Of a DNA stretch of 64,000 nt, positions 1 to 8,721 are shown piece after piece (the first letter of the stretch is position 1; every line of letters begins with the position of its first letter). The DNA is from Megaera_A sp965233855. GTDB taxonomy: Bacteria > Pseudomonadota > Alphaproteobacteria > Rickettsiales > Rickettsiaceae. A model generated the notes under the pieces. The model did not search any database. It worked only from the letters and a program-made list of their open reading frames with translations, and was not told the DNA's origin. The position numbers and the translations under genes are program-made. Where the stretch lies: positions 620,001 through 684,000 of the forward strand of contig OZ247586.1 in NCBI GenBank assembly GCA_965233855.1, in the 5' to 3' direction.

Positions 1-792
1 AGGCCAGTGCAAAAAAGTAATGGTGATTGGTCATATTTAGCTGCTGATTTTGCCTATGCTAAGGACAAAATTGACAGAGGTTTTAATAGACTAATATACA
101 TATTAGGTGCCGACCATAGCGGTTATATTAAAAGAATTAAAGCTGTTATAAACGCTCTTAGTGATGATAAGGTGGCTAGTGATATTCGTACAAGTCAGCT
201 TGTGAATTTTATTAAAGAAGGTCAGCCTATTAAAATGTCTAAACGAAGTGGAAATTTCATGATTGTTCATGATGTGGTATCAGAAGTCGGTAAAGATATT
301 ATTCGTTTTATTATGCTTACAAGACGTAATGATATATCACTTGATTTTGACTTTGATAAGGTAAAAGAGCAATCAAAGGATAATCCAGTATTTTATGTGC
401 AATATGCGCATGTGAGAACAAAATCTATTATTGCTAAATCTATTGAGACGATTCCTGAAGCTTATGCAAAATTTGAAGCAAATGATTTTGATTTATCGTT
501 GCTTGATACAGAAGAGGAGATTCAATTAATTAAACTATTAGCTTCTTGGCCAAAAGTACTAGCAACATCTGCTATGCATAGAGAACCACAAAGAGTTGCA
601 TATTTTTTAATTGATGTAGCTTCTAGATTCCATTCAATTTGGAATTTGGGAAAGGAAAATAAAGATTATAGATTTAATATTGAAGATGATATTGACCTTA
701 CTGCTGCAAGATTAGCTTTAGCGGAAAGTATCCGCAAAATTATAGCAGGTGGTTTTGAAGTTATTGGTGTTACACCTATGGATAAAATGTAG
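1..792 (+). CDS. argS: Arginyl-tRNA synthetase, C-terminal part (5' end outside window)
   Basis: Class I aminoacyl-tRNA synthetase that charges tRNA-Arg in the cytoplasm. The reading frame is open from the first base of the window, so the gene starts upstream and only about 264 C-terminal residues are seen. The visible part has the late catalytic-core signature GADHSGY, the class I KMSK loop (IKMSKRSG, positions 232-255), and the helical DALR anticodon-binding domain beginning near NPVFYVQYAH. It ends with a normal stop at 790-792. The GTG at position 7 lies inside the conserved core and is not the start. In alphaproteobacteria argS is often followed by a SPOR-domain gene. Here that gene lies at 1993, separated by a broken GNAT gene and an IS. 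Confidence 0.97.
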   Translation, partial: RPVQKSNGDWSYLAADFAYAKDKIDRGFNRLIYILGADHSGYIKRIKAVINALSDDKVASDIRTSQLVNFIKEGQPIKMSKRSGNFMIVHDVVSEVGKDIIRFIMLTRRNDISLDFDFDKVKEQSKDNPVFYVQYAHVRTKSIIAKSIETIPEAYAKFEANDFDLSLLDTEEEIQLIKLLASWPKVLATSAMHREPQRVAYFLIDVASRFHSIWNLGKENKDYRFNIEDDIDLTAARLALAESIRKIIAGGFEVIGVTPMDKM

Positions 793-801
793 TTTGGAGC
801 A

Positions 802-883
802 ATGTTGATAAGGTCTGTATATGGTAATGATATAAAAAATTATATTAATGACCTAGCAGTTTTGCGCATTGGGGTTTTTAAAG
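802..883 (+). pseudogene. GNAT acetyltransferase, N-terminal stub cut by IS
   Basis: An ATG at 802 opens a frame reading about 27 residues (MLIRSVYGNDIKNYINDLAV..., then LRIGVFKG) until it runs into the inverted repeat of the IS at 884. The pattern 'YINDLAxLRIxVF' is typical of the start of GNAT-family N-acetyltransferases. The matching C-terminal part lies on the other side of the IS (1719-1943). Family assignment rests on recognition of the two ends together and is inference. The substrate of the lost enzyme is unknown. Confidence 0.6.
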
Positions 884-1718
884 GGTTCTGTCGCATGTGT
901 TGTGAAAGTCAATCAAAGAGAATATACTGAAAATAAAAAAGGCTTTACATGAGATATGCTATTTCCCCTAAATTAACAAAATATTTCAAAGGTTTTTGTT
1001 CCTCGCCGGAAATAATAATGCTGTTTGTTTATATGAAATGTAGATTTTCCTTGAGCTATCGAGATCTTGAGGAGCTAGCTCATATCAGAGGCGCAGTAAT
1101 AGATCATAGTACTCTACAAAGATGGATTAAAAGATTTGTTCCGTTGATAGATAAGCAAGTTAGAAAAAGAAAGAAAGCAGTTGGTTCAAGTTGGCGTATG
1201 GATGAAACCTATATCAAGCTGGATGGTCGCTGGATTTATCTCTATCGTGCTGTAGATTCTTTGGGTAATACTATAGAGTTTTTGCTGAGGAAGCGCAGGG
1301 ATAAAGCGTCTGCTAAGGCGTTCTTCCGTAAAGCGTTTAAAAATAATGATATTCCTGATAAGGTGAATATTGATAAAAGCGGAAGTAATAAATCAGCTCT
1401 TAATAGTGCAAATGATAATCTATTAGAAAATGAGAAAATAGAGATTATTCAAAACAAATATTTCAATAATATTATGGAACAAGATCATAGATTTATTAAG
1501 AAGCGAACAAAGCCTATGCTGGGGTTTAAAAACTTCCAATCTGCAAAAATCACTATTACAGGAATAGAAAATATTAGAATGATTCAGAAAGGCCAAATTA
1601 TTGGAGCTGATTCTTACCTTTATGCTTTTGAGAATTTTCAAACCCTCATGGCTTCATAACGCCTGAAATCTGAGAATTATAATTTTTAAGATTAGATGCT
1701 AACACATGCGACAGAACC
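884..1718 (+). mobile_element. IS6-like insertion sequence, intact copy (IS-A copy 1)
   Basis: An 835-bp element bounded by perfect 18-bp terminal inverted repeats, GGTTCTGTCGCATGTGTT on the left and its reverse complement ending at 1718. It carries one intact DDE transposase gene. No 8-bp direct repeat is present: the left flank is ttttaaag and the right flank is aaaaatat. The element separates two pieces of one GNAT gene whose middle (roughly 100 codons) is missing. This implies a deletion next to the element or recombination between two copies, rather than simple insertion. Related copies or fragments lie at 6703-7664, 8611-8653 and 26991-27851. Confidence 0.93.
949..1659 (+). CDS. IS6-family DDE transposase
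   Basis: A 236-residue transposase with an N-terminal helix-turn-helix region (SLSYRDLEELAHIRG, then HSTLQRWIKRF) and an RNase H-like catalytic core. The DDE triad is visible as D in WRMDETY, D in VNIDKSG and E in NIMEQDHRFIK, followed by a basic stretch. The length and the 'YRDLEE...W' and 'RMDETYIK' patterns fit the IS6/IS26/IS240 family. This is the only copy of this element in the window with an uninterrupted gene, so it may supply transposase in trans to the defective copies. Confidence 0.92.
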   Translation: MRYAISPKLTKYFKGFCSSPEIIMLFVYMKCRFSLSYRDLEELAHIRGAVIDHSTLQRWIKRFVPLIDKQVRKRKKAVGSSWRMDETYIKLDGRWIYLYRAVDSLGNTIEFLLRKRRDKASAKAFFRKAFKNNDIPDKVNIDKSGSNKSALNSANDNLLENEKIEIIQNKYFNNIMEQDHRFIKKRTKPMLGFKNFQSAKITITGIENIRMIQKGQIIGADSYLYAFENFQTLMAS

Positions 1719-1943
1719 AAAAATATTGGTAACAAATTTTTTCAAAGAAGAGAGGAGTTTGCAAAGAGTCTAGGATATAATAACTCAGTATTTTGCTCTG
1801 TCAATCGAGGTAAAAATCATCCATTAAAACCAGATAATTATAGGGAATTAGATGGTTGGTGGATAAGACTAGGTTATAAGCATTATTCAGATCTTGTGTG
1901 TAAATTTAGTTGGAAAGAGGTTGGTAAAAAAAAGAAGTTTTGA
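1719..1943 (+). pseudogene. GNAT acetyltransferase, C-terminal remnant
   Basis: Directly after the IS a frame of about 74 codons reads NIGNKFFQRREEF...FCSVNRGKNHPL...LDGWWIRLGY...LVCKFSWKEVG and stops at 1941-1943. The 'LDGWWxRLGY' and 'CxFSWKE' patterns are those seen near the C terminus of a group of GNAT acetyltransferases. With the stub at 802-883 it represents the two ends of one gene, with the central acetyl-CoA-binding part deleted. The protein cannot be made. Confidence 0.6.
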
Positions 1944-1992
1944 ATTCTCTAACTTTTTGGCAAAAGAGTTTTGATTAAATTAAGGTGTAAAA

Positions 1993-2772
1993 GTGAAAAG
2001 AAAATCTACCTTTATTATTATTTTTATTACTTTATCAGTAATCATATTCGTTGGTAGGGCTTATTTTTTTTCCTATACATCTTCTGATGTAGTAACTTTG
2101 TTGCCAGATGATTCCAAAATTAAAAAGAAACCAAAAGATCCGGGCGGGCTAGTTATTCCAAACTCTGACAGTTTGGTGTATGAAAGTTTAAGAAAAAATG
2201 TTTCTAAGGGAAGAAAAATAAATATTTTACCTGATCCTGAAGAGCCAATAGAAATATCTCGTACGCAAGAGCCGAACACAAAAAATTTAGATTCAATTGA
2301 CGCAATATTAGATAATATTGATTATTATGAAAATGAATATATGTCTCAAGAGGAGGTAGAAGGTAAGGAGAATTCTGATTATGTTGTTCCAAATATATTA
2401 TTAGCAAAAACAGATGATAATCAAGATGATAAGAGTATATACATCCCTGGGACAAGTTTGAATATTATTAAAGCTTTAGATGGTGGTTATAAAATAACAG
2501 ATTATCAGTTGATTAATAATGAGGATGTTGGTTATAAGATTCAATTATCTTCTTCTTATTCACAGAATGATGCAAAGAGCCAATGGCAAGCAATTCGTCA
2601 AAAACATAGAAAAATTCTTAGTGATGCAAATTTAATTATTAAGAAAGTTGAAGGAAAGAATGAGCGCATATTTTTTCTGGTAATGGCTGGAAATTATCCA
2701 TCTTTAAGTCATGCTAAATTAGTTTGTAAACAGCTTTCTCGCAGAAAACAAAACTGCATTGTAACAAAATAA
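1993..2772 (+). CDS. SPOR-domain protein with one membrane anchor
   Basis: The 259-residue protein has a short cytoplasmic start, one transmembrane helix (about residues 5-27), a long acidic low-complexity linker and a C-terminal SPOR domain (about residues 175-255). The SPOR domain includes YKIQLSSSYSQNDAKSQW and the late strand FLVMAGNYPSL. SPOR domains bind denuded septal peptidoglycan, so a role at the division site or in wall remodelling is likely. The start is GTG at 1993, preceded by TAAGGTG at a suitable distance. The position downstream of argS matches other alphaproteobacteria once the IS-damaged GNAT gene is discounted. Confidence 0.85.
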   Translation: MKRKSTFIIIFITLSVIIFVGRAYFFSYTSSDVVTLLPDDSKIKKKPKDPGGLVIPNSDSLVYESLRKNVSKGRKINILPDPEEPIEISRTQEPNTKNLDSIDAILDNIDYYENEYMSQEEVEGKENSDYVVPNILLAKTDDNQDDKSIYIPGTSLNIIKALDGGYKITDYQLINNEDVGYKIQLSSSYSQNDAKSQWQAIRQKHRKILSDANLIIKKVEGKNERIFFLVMAGNYPSLSHAKLVCKQLSRRKQNCIVTK

Positions 2773-2842
2773 ATTTTTTTCTTATTTTTGGCACGCTTTA
2801 TGCTCTTATTACTGTAGATTTGTTTAAGTAGTAAGGATATCA

Positions 2843-4468
2843 ATGGCTACAGCAGTTTTTGAAAATATAGTTGGCACTAATTTTGGAGGAAGTGATTCTT
2901 CAAATATGTCTTCTAATGCTAAAAAAACAGAATCATCTGAGTTTAGATATTTAGTGAAAGATAAATCTAGTACTAACACTCATACTCAATCAAATGATTC
3001 AAATTTAAAGACAAAGACAGCATCTCCTAGAAAAGAATCTGAGCTTAGAGGTAATACATTGCAAACTACGCAAGGTATAGAAAAAGTTGAGCCTCTAGAA
3101 ACAATTATAAGTGATGAATTTGTTGGCGTTGAAGAATCTTTAATATTACCAGTTTTTGTAGATGAACTTATATCAGATGAGACTGAAGTAGTTTTAGTTG
3201 AAGAAAATTTTGCTGATGAAGATTTAGAGAGTTTTGAAGAGCCAATTATTCCTGTAAATATTGATGTTGAACGAGAAGTAGAAACATTTGATGTTAAATT
3301 AGAGCCTGAAGTGCCTGTAGATAGCTTCAAGGAAGAAAGTGTTTTAAATCATAGTGCTGTTATTCAAGCTGGTGCTGATAATATCGTTTTAAACGATACA
3401 ATAAAACTTAAACATGAACAAGTTCTAGATGTTGCAGAGTCTATTGTCGCTGTGCCTTTGAATTTGGCTGAATTGCCTGCTGAAGAGCAAGCTATGCATC
3501 AAAATTTAAAAACACTTACTCTACCTCAAAAATCTGAATCAGATATTTTTACTAGTGAAGTTGATTTGATGGAGAGTGCTCCTGTTATACTTGCTGACTC
3601 AGATGAGGGAGTAAAGAATCTAGATGAATTAATAAAGAAATTAGATGCTCCTGTTAAGGTTCAAGTAGAAACTATTCCTAGAAGTAGTTCAGAGCCAAAA
3701 CCAGTTGTAATACCATCTCTTAATTTATCTTTGGCTGATACAACAAGACATGGTAGCGCTGTGATTTCTAAGATGCAAATAGCAGATGATATAAATAAGA
3801 CTGAAAATGCTGTTACTTTAGGGGTGGATGATCTTTCTATAGATACGGAAACTTTGCTTGCAGATTTGGGAAATAAAAATGATAAATCTAGTTCAAGTTC
3901 GTTGCCATTGAGCGCTTTTGGTGGAGCAATGCAGCAAACTAGTGATGAAATATTCAATATCTCATTTAAAGGACAGAATACATCTAGTCAGCATGAAATG
4001 CCTAAACCAGCTATGCAAGTATCGCTTGCTGTAAACGAGGTATTGAATTCTAGCTCTACAGCAGGAAAAAAACAGATAACAATAAATTTACATCCGCAGA
4101 CATTAGGTGCAATTAAAGTTGAAATTTTATCTCAAATTGGGCATGATGGAGCTAGTAAAATAGAAAGCATTAAGATTAGTGCTGATAAACATGCAACTTT
4201 AATTGTGCTTGAAGAGCGTAAAGCTGATTTAGCTAGCAGTTTAAAAGAAGTAACGAGTACAAAAGAAGAGGCTTCACTTCAGTTTGAAATGAGCCAAGAT
4301 CAAGGAAAAGGGCAGGCAGCATATTTTGAATCTCTTGAAGAAAGAAATAGTTGGATGAATCAGTTTGTTGGTTTGGTTGCAGATGATGAAGCGCAAATGA
4401 TTTCTGTAGTTGATGAATATGCAACTCGTGGAATTATAACGGAAGATAAAATAGATTTAGTAGCGTAA
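2843..4468 (+). CDS. fliK: Flagellar hook-length control protein FliK-like
   Basis: A 541-residue protein. The first 390 residues are Ser/Glu/Val-rich and of low complexity, as expected for the disordered ruler part of FliK. The C-terminal region (about residues 400-490) holds the Flg_hook fold with the hallmark ITINLHPQTLGAIKVEI, followed by a helical segment. FliK measures hook length and switches the export gate from hook to filament substrates. flgD follows after only 6 bases, so the two are probably co-transcribed. The N-terminal part is too diverged to support the call alone; the C-terminal domain carries it. Confidence 0.85.
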   Translation: MATAVFENIVGTNFGGSDSSNMSSNAKKTESSEFRYLVKDKSSTNTHTQSNDSNLKTKTASPRKESELRGNTLQTTQGIEKVEPLETIISDEFVGVEESLILPVFVDELISDETEVVLVEENFADEDLESFEEPIIPVNIDVEREVETFDVKLEPEVPVDSFKEESVLNHSAVIQAGADNIVLNDTIKLKHEQVLDVAESIVAVPLNLAELPAEEQAMHQNLKTLTLPQKSESDIFTSEVDLMESAPVILADSDEGVKNLDELIKKLDAPVKVQVETIPRSSSEPKPVVIPSLNLSLADTTRHGSAVISKMQIADDINKTENAVTLGVDDLSIDTETLLADLGNKNDKSSSSSLPLSAFGGAMQQTSDEIFNISFKGQNTSSQHEMPKPAMQVSLAVNEVLNSSSTAGKKQITINLHPQTLGAIKVEILSQIGHDGASKIESIKISADKHATLIVLEERKADLASSLKEVTSTKEEASLQFEMSQDQGKGQAAYFESLEERNSWMNQFVGLVADDEAQMISVVDEYATRGIITEDKIDLVA

Positions 4469-4474
4469 GAATTA

Positions 4475-6412
4475 ATGGCAAATGAAGTAAGAAATCAAGG
4501 AAGTTCATTAGCGGCAGCTTTAGGAGCGCCTAAGGCTAAATCAGGAAGCAATTCTGCTGTTGTAGGAACAGGGTTTAGTGAGCTATATAAATCAATGGAT
4601 GCTCCAAGAAAAACTCCATCACAATTATCAAATAGTTCTGGTGAGATTGATAAAGCTATTAATAATATTGATGAAGCGATGGATTTTGCTACTAAGCTTA
4701 TGCTTGCTTCTGCAAAAAACATGGGGATGCCTAATGAAGATGGTGGAGATAATAAAGCTCAAGAAATGACGCAAATGGCGCAAGGAATTGCTACAATGAT
4801 GGCAACTAAAGCTCAAGTTCAAGCACAAATGCAGGCAATAGAGCAACAAAAAAATCCTCCAATTAATTTAATGTCTTTGGAAGGTAAGCAAATTGAGTGT
4901 GATGATTCAACGCGTAGTTTCTTTGGTAAACCTGTTTCTTATAATTACAGAGTTACTCATAATGAAAAAGATCCGACAGCTTCAATTGCTTTAACTATTA
5001 CAATACGTGATCAGAATGGAACTGCGGTAAAAACTGTAAAGCAAAGTGTAAGAGATAGTGGTGATTTCTCCTATGAGTGGGATGGTAAAAATGACGGAGG
5101 TGATTTTGCACCGTTTGGAAGTTATACATTAGATATTAAGGCGGAAGGTCGTAAAATTGTTGGTGGTAAATCTGTTCCTTTTGCAGCTACAGCTAGTGCT
5201 ACAATAATTGGCGAGGTTGAAGAAGTAAAAATTAAAAATGGCGTTGCTAATGGTGTGATAATTAATGGCAAGACAATATATGACCCAAATATTTTGGGTG
5301 TTAGTAATGTTGAAAAACAAGAATCCAAAATTCCATTTACTGCTGATTTAATCGGAAGAAAGGTTGAGCTAGATTTTTCAAAAGCTAATGTTCAAGCTGG
5401 TGGTTCTATGCAAGTATATTTCAATAATCATATAGAAACACCAGGGGATTTAACAGTTCGTATTTATGATAAATTTGGTAAATATTTAACTTCAGCAACC
5501 AGTGATTCTGCTATTGGAGTTGGAGGTGGTATGGTCTCATTTTCTAATATCAAGCTTGATCCAGCTGTGTATGATATAAAAGTTTTTGTAAAAGATAAGG
5601 AAAATCCAGCAATTGGTGACGTAGAATTAGCTTATAAAGACGTAATCTTGGTAAGTAAGATTAATGAAGATGGTACTTTAGAATCTGATCAGGGTGCAAA
5701 ATATGATTCTGTGCATATAGTATCAGTAATTGGTAACTATGATACTCCTCTTGAAAGAAAGGCAGCAGAGTACATTGGTTCTCAAGTTGTAGTGCGTGAT
5801 GATTTATTTAAATTTACAGCTGGAGATGCAAATACATCATTTACATTTAAAAAACCTGAAGAAGATGCTGTTGTTTCTCATGGTAGAATGGATATTTATG
5901 ATATTGAATCTGGTGATCTCGTTAAATCTATTAGTTCTGAATATAGGCCATACGATCTTTTAACAGGAGTGACTCAGCCAATTGTTCATGATTATATGCA
6001 TAGAGAATTTGGTAGAGCCAACTATGATACTATAACTTTAGAGCAGAGGCTTCAAACAAATCGTTTTATTGAAGAAGGCTTGAAGAAAGCAGATGGTGAC
6101 GCGGGTGCATTGCGTGTATTAGACCAGCACAAAGATGTTTATGATAAAGGGCTAGTATCGATAACATTCCCAGCTTGGGATGGTCAGCTGGAAGGTGGAG
6201 CTATAATTGACTCAACAAAACAGTTAAGAAGAGATTATACTCCGATTTATAGTAGAGATGTTGATAGCTCAATATTTGCAGGGGATACAGACAAATCTGT
6301 GCTCGTTGCCAATGTTGATTATGTTGATGCGGTTGATGGTGAACTCGCTATACACCTTGTCGGAGGCGCTGTTATTTCAGAAGATTTGGTATTAAGTACT
6401 AGAAAGCTATAA
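4475..6412 (+). CDS. flgD: FlgD-like flagellar hook-capping protein, greatly extended
   Basis: FlgD forms the scaffold cap under which hook subunits assemble. The N-terminal part (about 45-130) is helical and Met/Gln-rich. Residues about 130-245 contain the FlgD Tudor/Ig-like core with the diagnostic YEWDGKNDGG...PFGSYTLDI stretch. At 645 residues it is two to three times the usual length of roughly 220-250. Residues 290-645 form a long extension with further beta-rich segments (for example LTVRIYDKFGKY and VYDIKVFVKDKE) that resemble repeated Ig-like cap domains. A perfect 11-bp hairpin lies 72 bases downstream. No other flagellar genes are visible here. Confidence 0.8.
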   Translation: MANEVRNQGSSLAAALGAPKAKSGSNSAVVGTGFSELYKSMDAPRKTPSQLSNSSGEIDKAINNIDEAMDFATKLMLASAKNMGMPNEDGGDNKAQEMTQMAQGIATMMATKAQVQAQMQAIEQQKNPPINLMSLEGKQIECDDSTRSFFGKPVSYNYRVTHNEKDPTASIALTITIRDQNGTAVKTVKQSVRDSGDFSYEWDGKNDGGDFAPFGSYTLDIKAEGRKIVGGKSVPFAATASATIIGEVEEVKIKNGVANGVIINGKTIYDPNILGVSNVEKQESKIPFTADLIGRKVELDFSKANVQAGGSMQVYFNNHIETPGDLTVRIYDKFGKYLTSATSDSAIGVGGGMVSFSNIKLDPAVYDIKVFVKDKENPAIGDVELAYKDVILVSKINEDGTLESDQGAKYDSVHIVSVIGNYDTPLERKAAEYIGSQVVVRDDLFKFTAGDANTSFTFKKPEEDAVVSHGRMDIYDIESGDLVKSISSEYRPYDLLTGVTQPIVHDYMHREFGRANYDTITLEQRLQTNRFIEEGLKKADGDAGALRVLDQHKDVYDKGLVSITFPAWDGQLEGGAIIDSTKQLRRDYTPIYSRDVDSSIFAGDTDKSVLVANVDYVDAVDGELAIHLVGGAVISEDLVLSTRKL

Positions 6413-6484
6413 ACTCACAAAACTATACAATCAATTCCTTGCAAAAATACTATTATATTTATCATATGATAATGATTTCTGTGA

Positions 6485-6511
6485 AAGAAGAATTTAGTTA
6501 AAATTCTTCTT
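6485..6511 (+). terminator. Hairpin after fliK-flgD, probable terminator
   Basis: A perfect 11-bp inverted repeat (AAGAAGAATTT / AAATTCTTCTT) with a 5-base loop lies 72 bases past the flgD stop. It is followed by CATGCTTTT, so the U-tract is weak. The rest of 6413-6673 is AT-rich and shows no gene or RNA that I recognise. Confidence 0.5.
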
Positions 6512-6673
6512 CATGCTTTTAATCAATGCTAAATTTACAATATAGCTTATTAAATATTATTGCCAAATGGTTGTTATTTACTATTTTAAATAATTATACT
6601 TAACCTTGGGTTGAATATAATTTGTAATTTAGATAAAGTTAAACTTATTTAAATTAATTACAGGAAATTATCA

Positions 6674-6702
6674 TGAAACGTAGTGAATCAATTAAAATAA
6701 AT
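6674..6702 (+). pseudogene. Gene start truncated by IS after ten codons
   Basis: An ATG at 6674, preceded by an AGGAAA-type ribosome site, opens a frame of ten codons (MKRSESIKIN) that runs straight into an IS inverted repeat at 6703. The reading frame then continues into IS sequence and stops. Nothing on the far side of the IS cluster (Tn3 remnants) obviously continues it. The original gene cannot be identified. Confidence 0.35.
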
Positions 6703-6828
6703 GGTTCTGTCGCATGTGTTAGCATCTAATCTTAAAAATTATAATTCTCAGATTTCAGGCGTTATGAAGCCATGAGGGTTTAAAAACTTTCAATCTGCAA
6801 AAATCACTATTACAGGAATAGAAAATAT
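6703..6828 (-). mobile_element. Fold-back fragment of IS-A
   Basis: Bases 6703 to about 6780 are the right end of IS-A in reverse orientation, beginning with the inverted repeat. The following about 48 bases are an internal piece of the same IS in forward orientation (matching about 1528-1575 of the intact copy, with one C-to-T change). The switch of strand happens at GGGTTT, which occurs in both source sequences. It therefore looks like a microhomology-mediated inversion or template switch. The fragment ends exactly where the next IS copy starts, so that copy inserted into this one. Confidence 0.8.
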
Positions 6829-7664
6829 GGTTCTGTCGCATGTGTTGTGAAAGTCAATCAAAGAGAATATACTGAAAATAAAAAAGGCTTTACATGAGAT
6901 ATGCTATTTCCCCTAAATTAACAAAATATTTCAAAGGTTTTTGTTCCTCGCCGGAAATAATAATGCTGTTTGTTTATATGAAATGTAGATTTTCCTTGAG
7001 CTATCGAGATCTTGAGGAGCTAGCTCATATACAGAGGCGCAGTAATAGATCATAGTACTCTACAAAGATGGATTAAAAGATTTGTTCCGTTGATAGATAA
7101 GCAAGTTAGAAAAAGAAAGAAAGCAGTTGGTTCAAGTTGGCGTATGGATGAAACCTATATCAAGCTGGATGGTCGCTGGATTTATCTCTATCGTGCTGTA
7201 GATTCTTTGGGTAATACTATAGAGTTTTTGCTGAGGAAGCGCAGGGATAAAGCGTCTGCTAAGGCGTTCTTCCGTAAAGCGTTTAAAAATAATGATATTC
7301 CTGATAAGGTGAATATTGATAAAAGCGGAAGTAATAAATCAGCTCTTAATAGTGCAAATGATAATCTATTAGAAAATGAGAAAATAGAGATTATTCAAAA
7401 CAAATATTTCAATAATATTATGGAACAAGATCATAGATTTATTAAGAAGCGAACAAAGCCTATGCTGGGGTTTAAAAACTTCCAATCTGCAAAAATCACT
7501 ATTACAGGAATAGAAAATATTAGAATGATTCAGAAAGGCCAAATTATTGGAGCTGATTCTTACCTTTATGCTTTTGAGAATTTTCAAACCCTCATGGCTT
7601 CATAATGCCTGAAATCTGAGAATTATAATTTTTAAGATTAGATGCTAACACATGCGACAGAACC
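6829..7664 (+). mobile_element. IS-A copy 2, transposase frameshifted
   Basis: An 836-bp copy with both inverted repeats, nearly identical to the intact copy at 884-1718 but one base longer. An extra A near 7031 (CATATACAGAGG against CATATCAGAGG) shifts the transposase frame after about 40 codons. Only a 171-residue distal frame (7090-7605) remains, still containing the DDE residues but lacking the DNA-binding N terminus. No target duplication is seen. The left flank is the fold-back fragment and the right flank is a Tn3-family transposase remnant. Confidence 0.92.
6895..7605 (+). pseudogene. IS6-family transposase, single-base frameshift
   Basis: This corresponds to the 236-residue transposase of the intact copy. 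The extra A near 7031 separates the helix-turn-helix segment from the catalytic segment. The distal frame (from a TTG at 7090) keeps WRMDETY, NIDKSG and MEQDHRF. A single +1 change could in principle be bypassed by programmed frameshifting, but the site is not a slippery run and the other copies lack it, so decay is more likely. Confidence 0.88.
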
Positions 7665-8506
7665 CCTTCAGGATAATCTTGTCGATGTATTCTTGGGCGC
7701 AGTAAAAACAATTGAAAACACATCAAGTAGGGAGCACAAAGATTGGTGTTATAAACATCGTACTCACTCAAATAAAAATATTGCTGAAAAAATTGATAAT
7801 CTGAAACTCGATGTTTCTGGTATCTTTGCCGCTATTCGCTCAACAATTACCAACCAGTTCTTATCTGAAAAAGAAAAGCTAAAAAATATTACGACCTTGA
7901 TATCACCAGATGATTTGAAATCTGGAGCATTTAATAAATTCAACGAAATAAGTGATTGATGAGGACCTCATTGAAGAGTACTGGGACGAAATCTTGCATC
8001 TTGTTGTTACAATAAAATTGAAAGAAAATACTGCGTCCGATATTTTTAGACGGCTAAACTCATACTTAAAGCAGCATAAGTTATACGCCGCCCTTAAATC
8101 ATTTGGACGTATAATAAAGTCGATTTTTATAATGCAATATATTGACGATGTTGAATTAAGGCAGGCCATAGAAAAGCAACTCAATAGAATAGAGCTTGCA
8201 AACCGTTTTACAAGAGCTGTGGCTGTGGGAAATCCACGTGAGTTTACAAACGGAGAAAAAGAGGAGCAGGAAATCGCTGAATCATGTAATCGATTGATTA
8301 AGAATTCTATTATTTGCTGGAATTATATGTATCTTGAGAAAAAACTCCAGAAATCAGACTCTCAGGAGCAGGACATACTTATGAATGCAATAAAAACGCA
8401 TTCACCGATGTCTTGGGCGCACATAAATATGCTCGGAGAATATGACTTCTCGGAAGAAAAAATGAAAGATTCTTACGAAATCTTACCTACCAAAATAGTA
8501 GCATAA
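7642..8506 (+). pseudogene. Tn3-family transposase, C-terminal remnant in two frames
   Basis: Two overlapping frames (7642-7959 and 7952-8506) together read as the C-terminal 280 or so residues of a Tn3-type TnpA. They include FLGAVKTIENTSSREHKDWC, LNSYLKQHKLYAALKSFGRIIKS, YIDDVELRQAIEKQLNRIE, IAESCNRLIKNSIICWNYMYL and HINMLGEYDFS. The frames are joined by a shift near 7955. The first ATG is supplied by the end of the upstream IS, so the visible start is artificial. The N-terminal and middle parts are absent here; a middle part of a Tn3-family transposase lies at 32312-33100. Confidence 0.85.
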
Positions 8507-8610
8507 TATAAGTACAAATTTGGTGGGAAGGGAAATAATGTTAAACGGGGCTGTTTATAGCGTTCAAAAAATTCCTATGTCGCAATTTGGACCTTTGCAA
8601 CTTTGAAGCC

Positions 8611-8653
8611 TATATTCTCTTTGATTGACTTTCACAACACATGCGACAGAACC
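8611..8653 (-). mobile_element. IS-A left-end remnant
   Basis: Forty-three bases identical to the left end of IS-A in reverse orientation, ending with the complete inverted repeat (AACACATGCGACAGAACC). Nothing else of the element remains. It marks another former insertion or a recombination scar between the Tn3 remnant and tolB. The surrounding 8507-8610 and 8654-8721 show no gene. Confidence 0.88.
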
Positions 8654-8721
8654 TTAGAAAATGGAGCAGTTAAAGACGATTATCTTATTTAAAATTTCTG
8701 TTTAAATGCTCTATTTTTATA

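Noticed and set aside
7..792. GTG at position 7 as the start of a short protein
   Set aside because: The frame is open to base 1, and the residues before it (RP) and after it fit the interior of ArgS, so this is an internal codon.
1719..1726. Target-site duplication for the intact IS-A copy
   Set aside because: The eight bases on either side (ttttaaag and aaaaatat) do not match. The same check failed for IS-A copies 2 and 3 and both IS-B copies.
6829..7664. Programmed +1/-1 frameshift in the IS-A transposase
   Set aside because: The shift is caused by one extra base present only in copy 2, without a slippery sequence, while copy 1 has a continuous frame.
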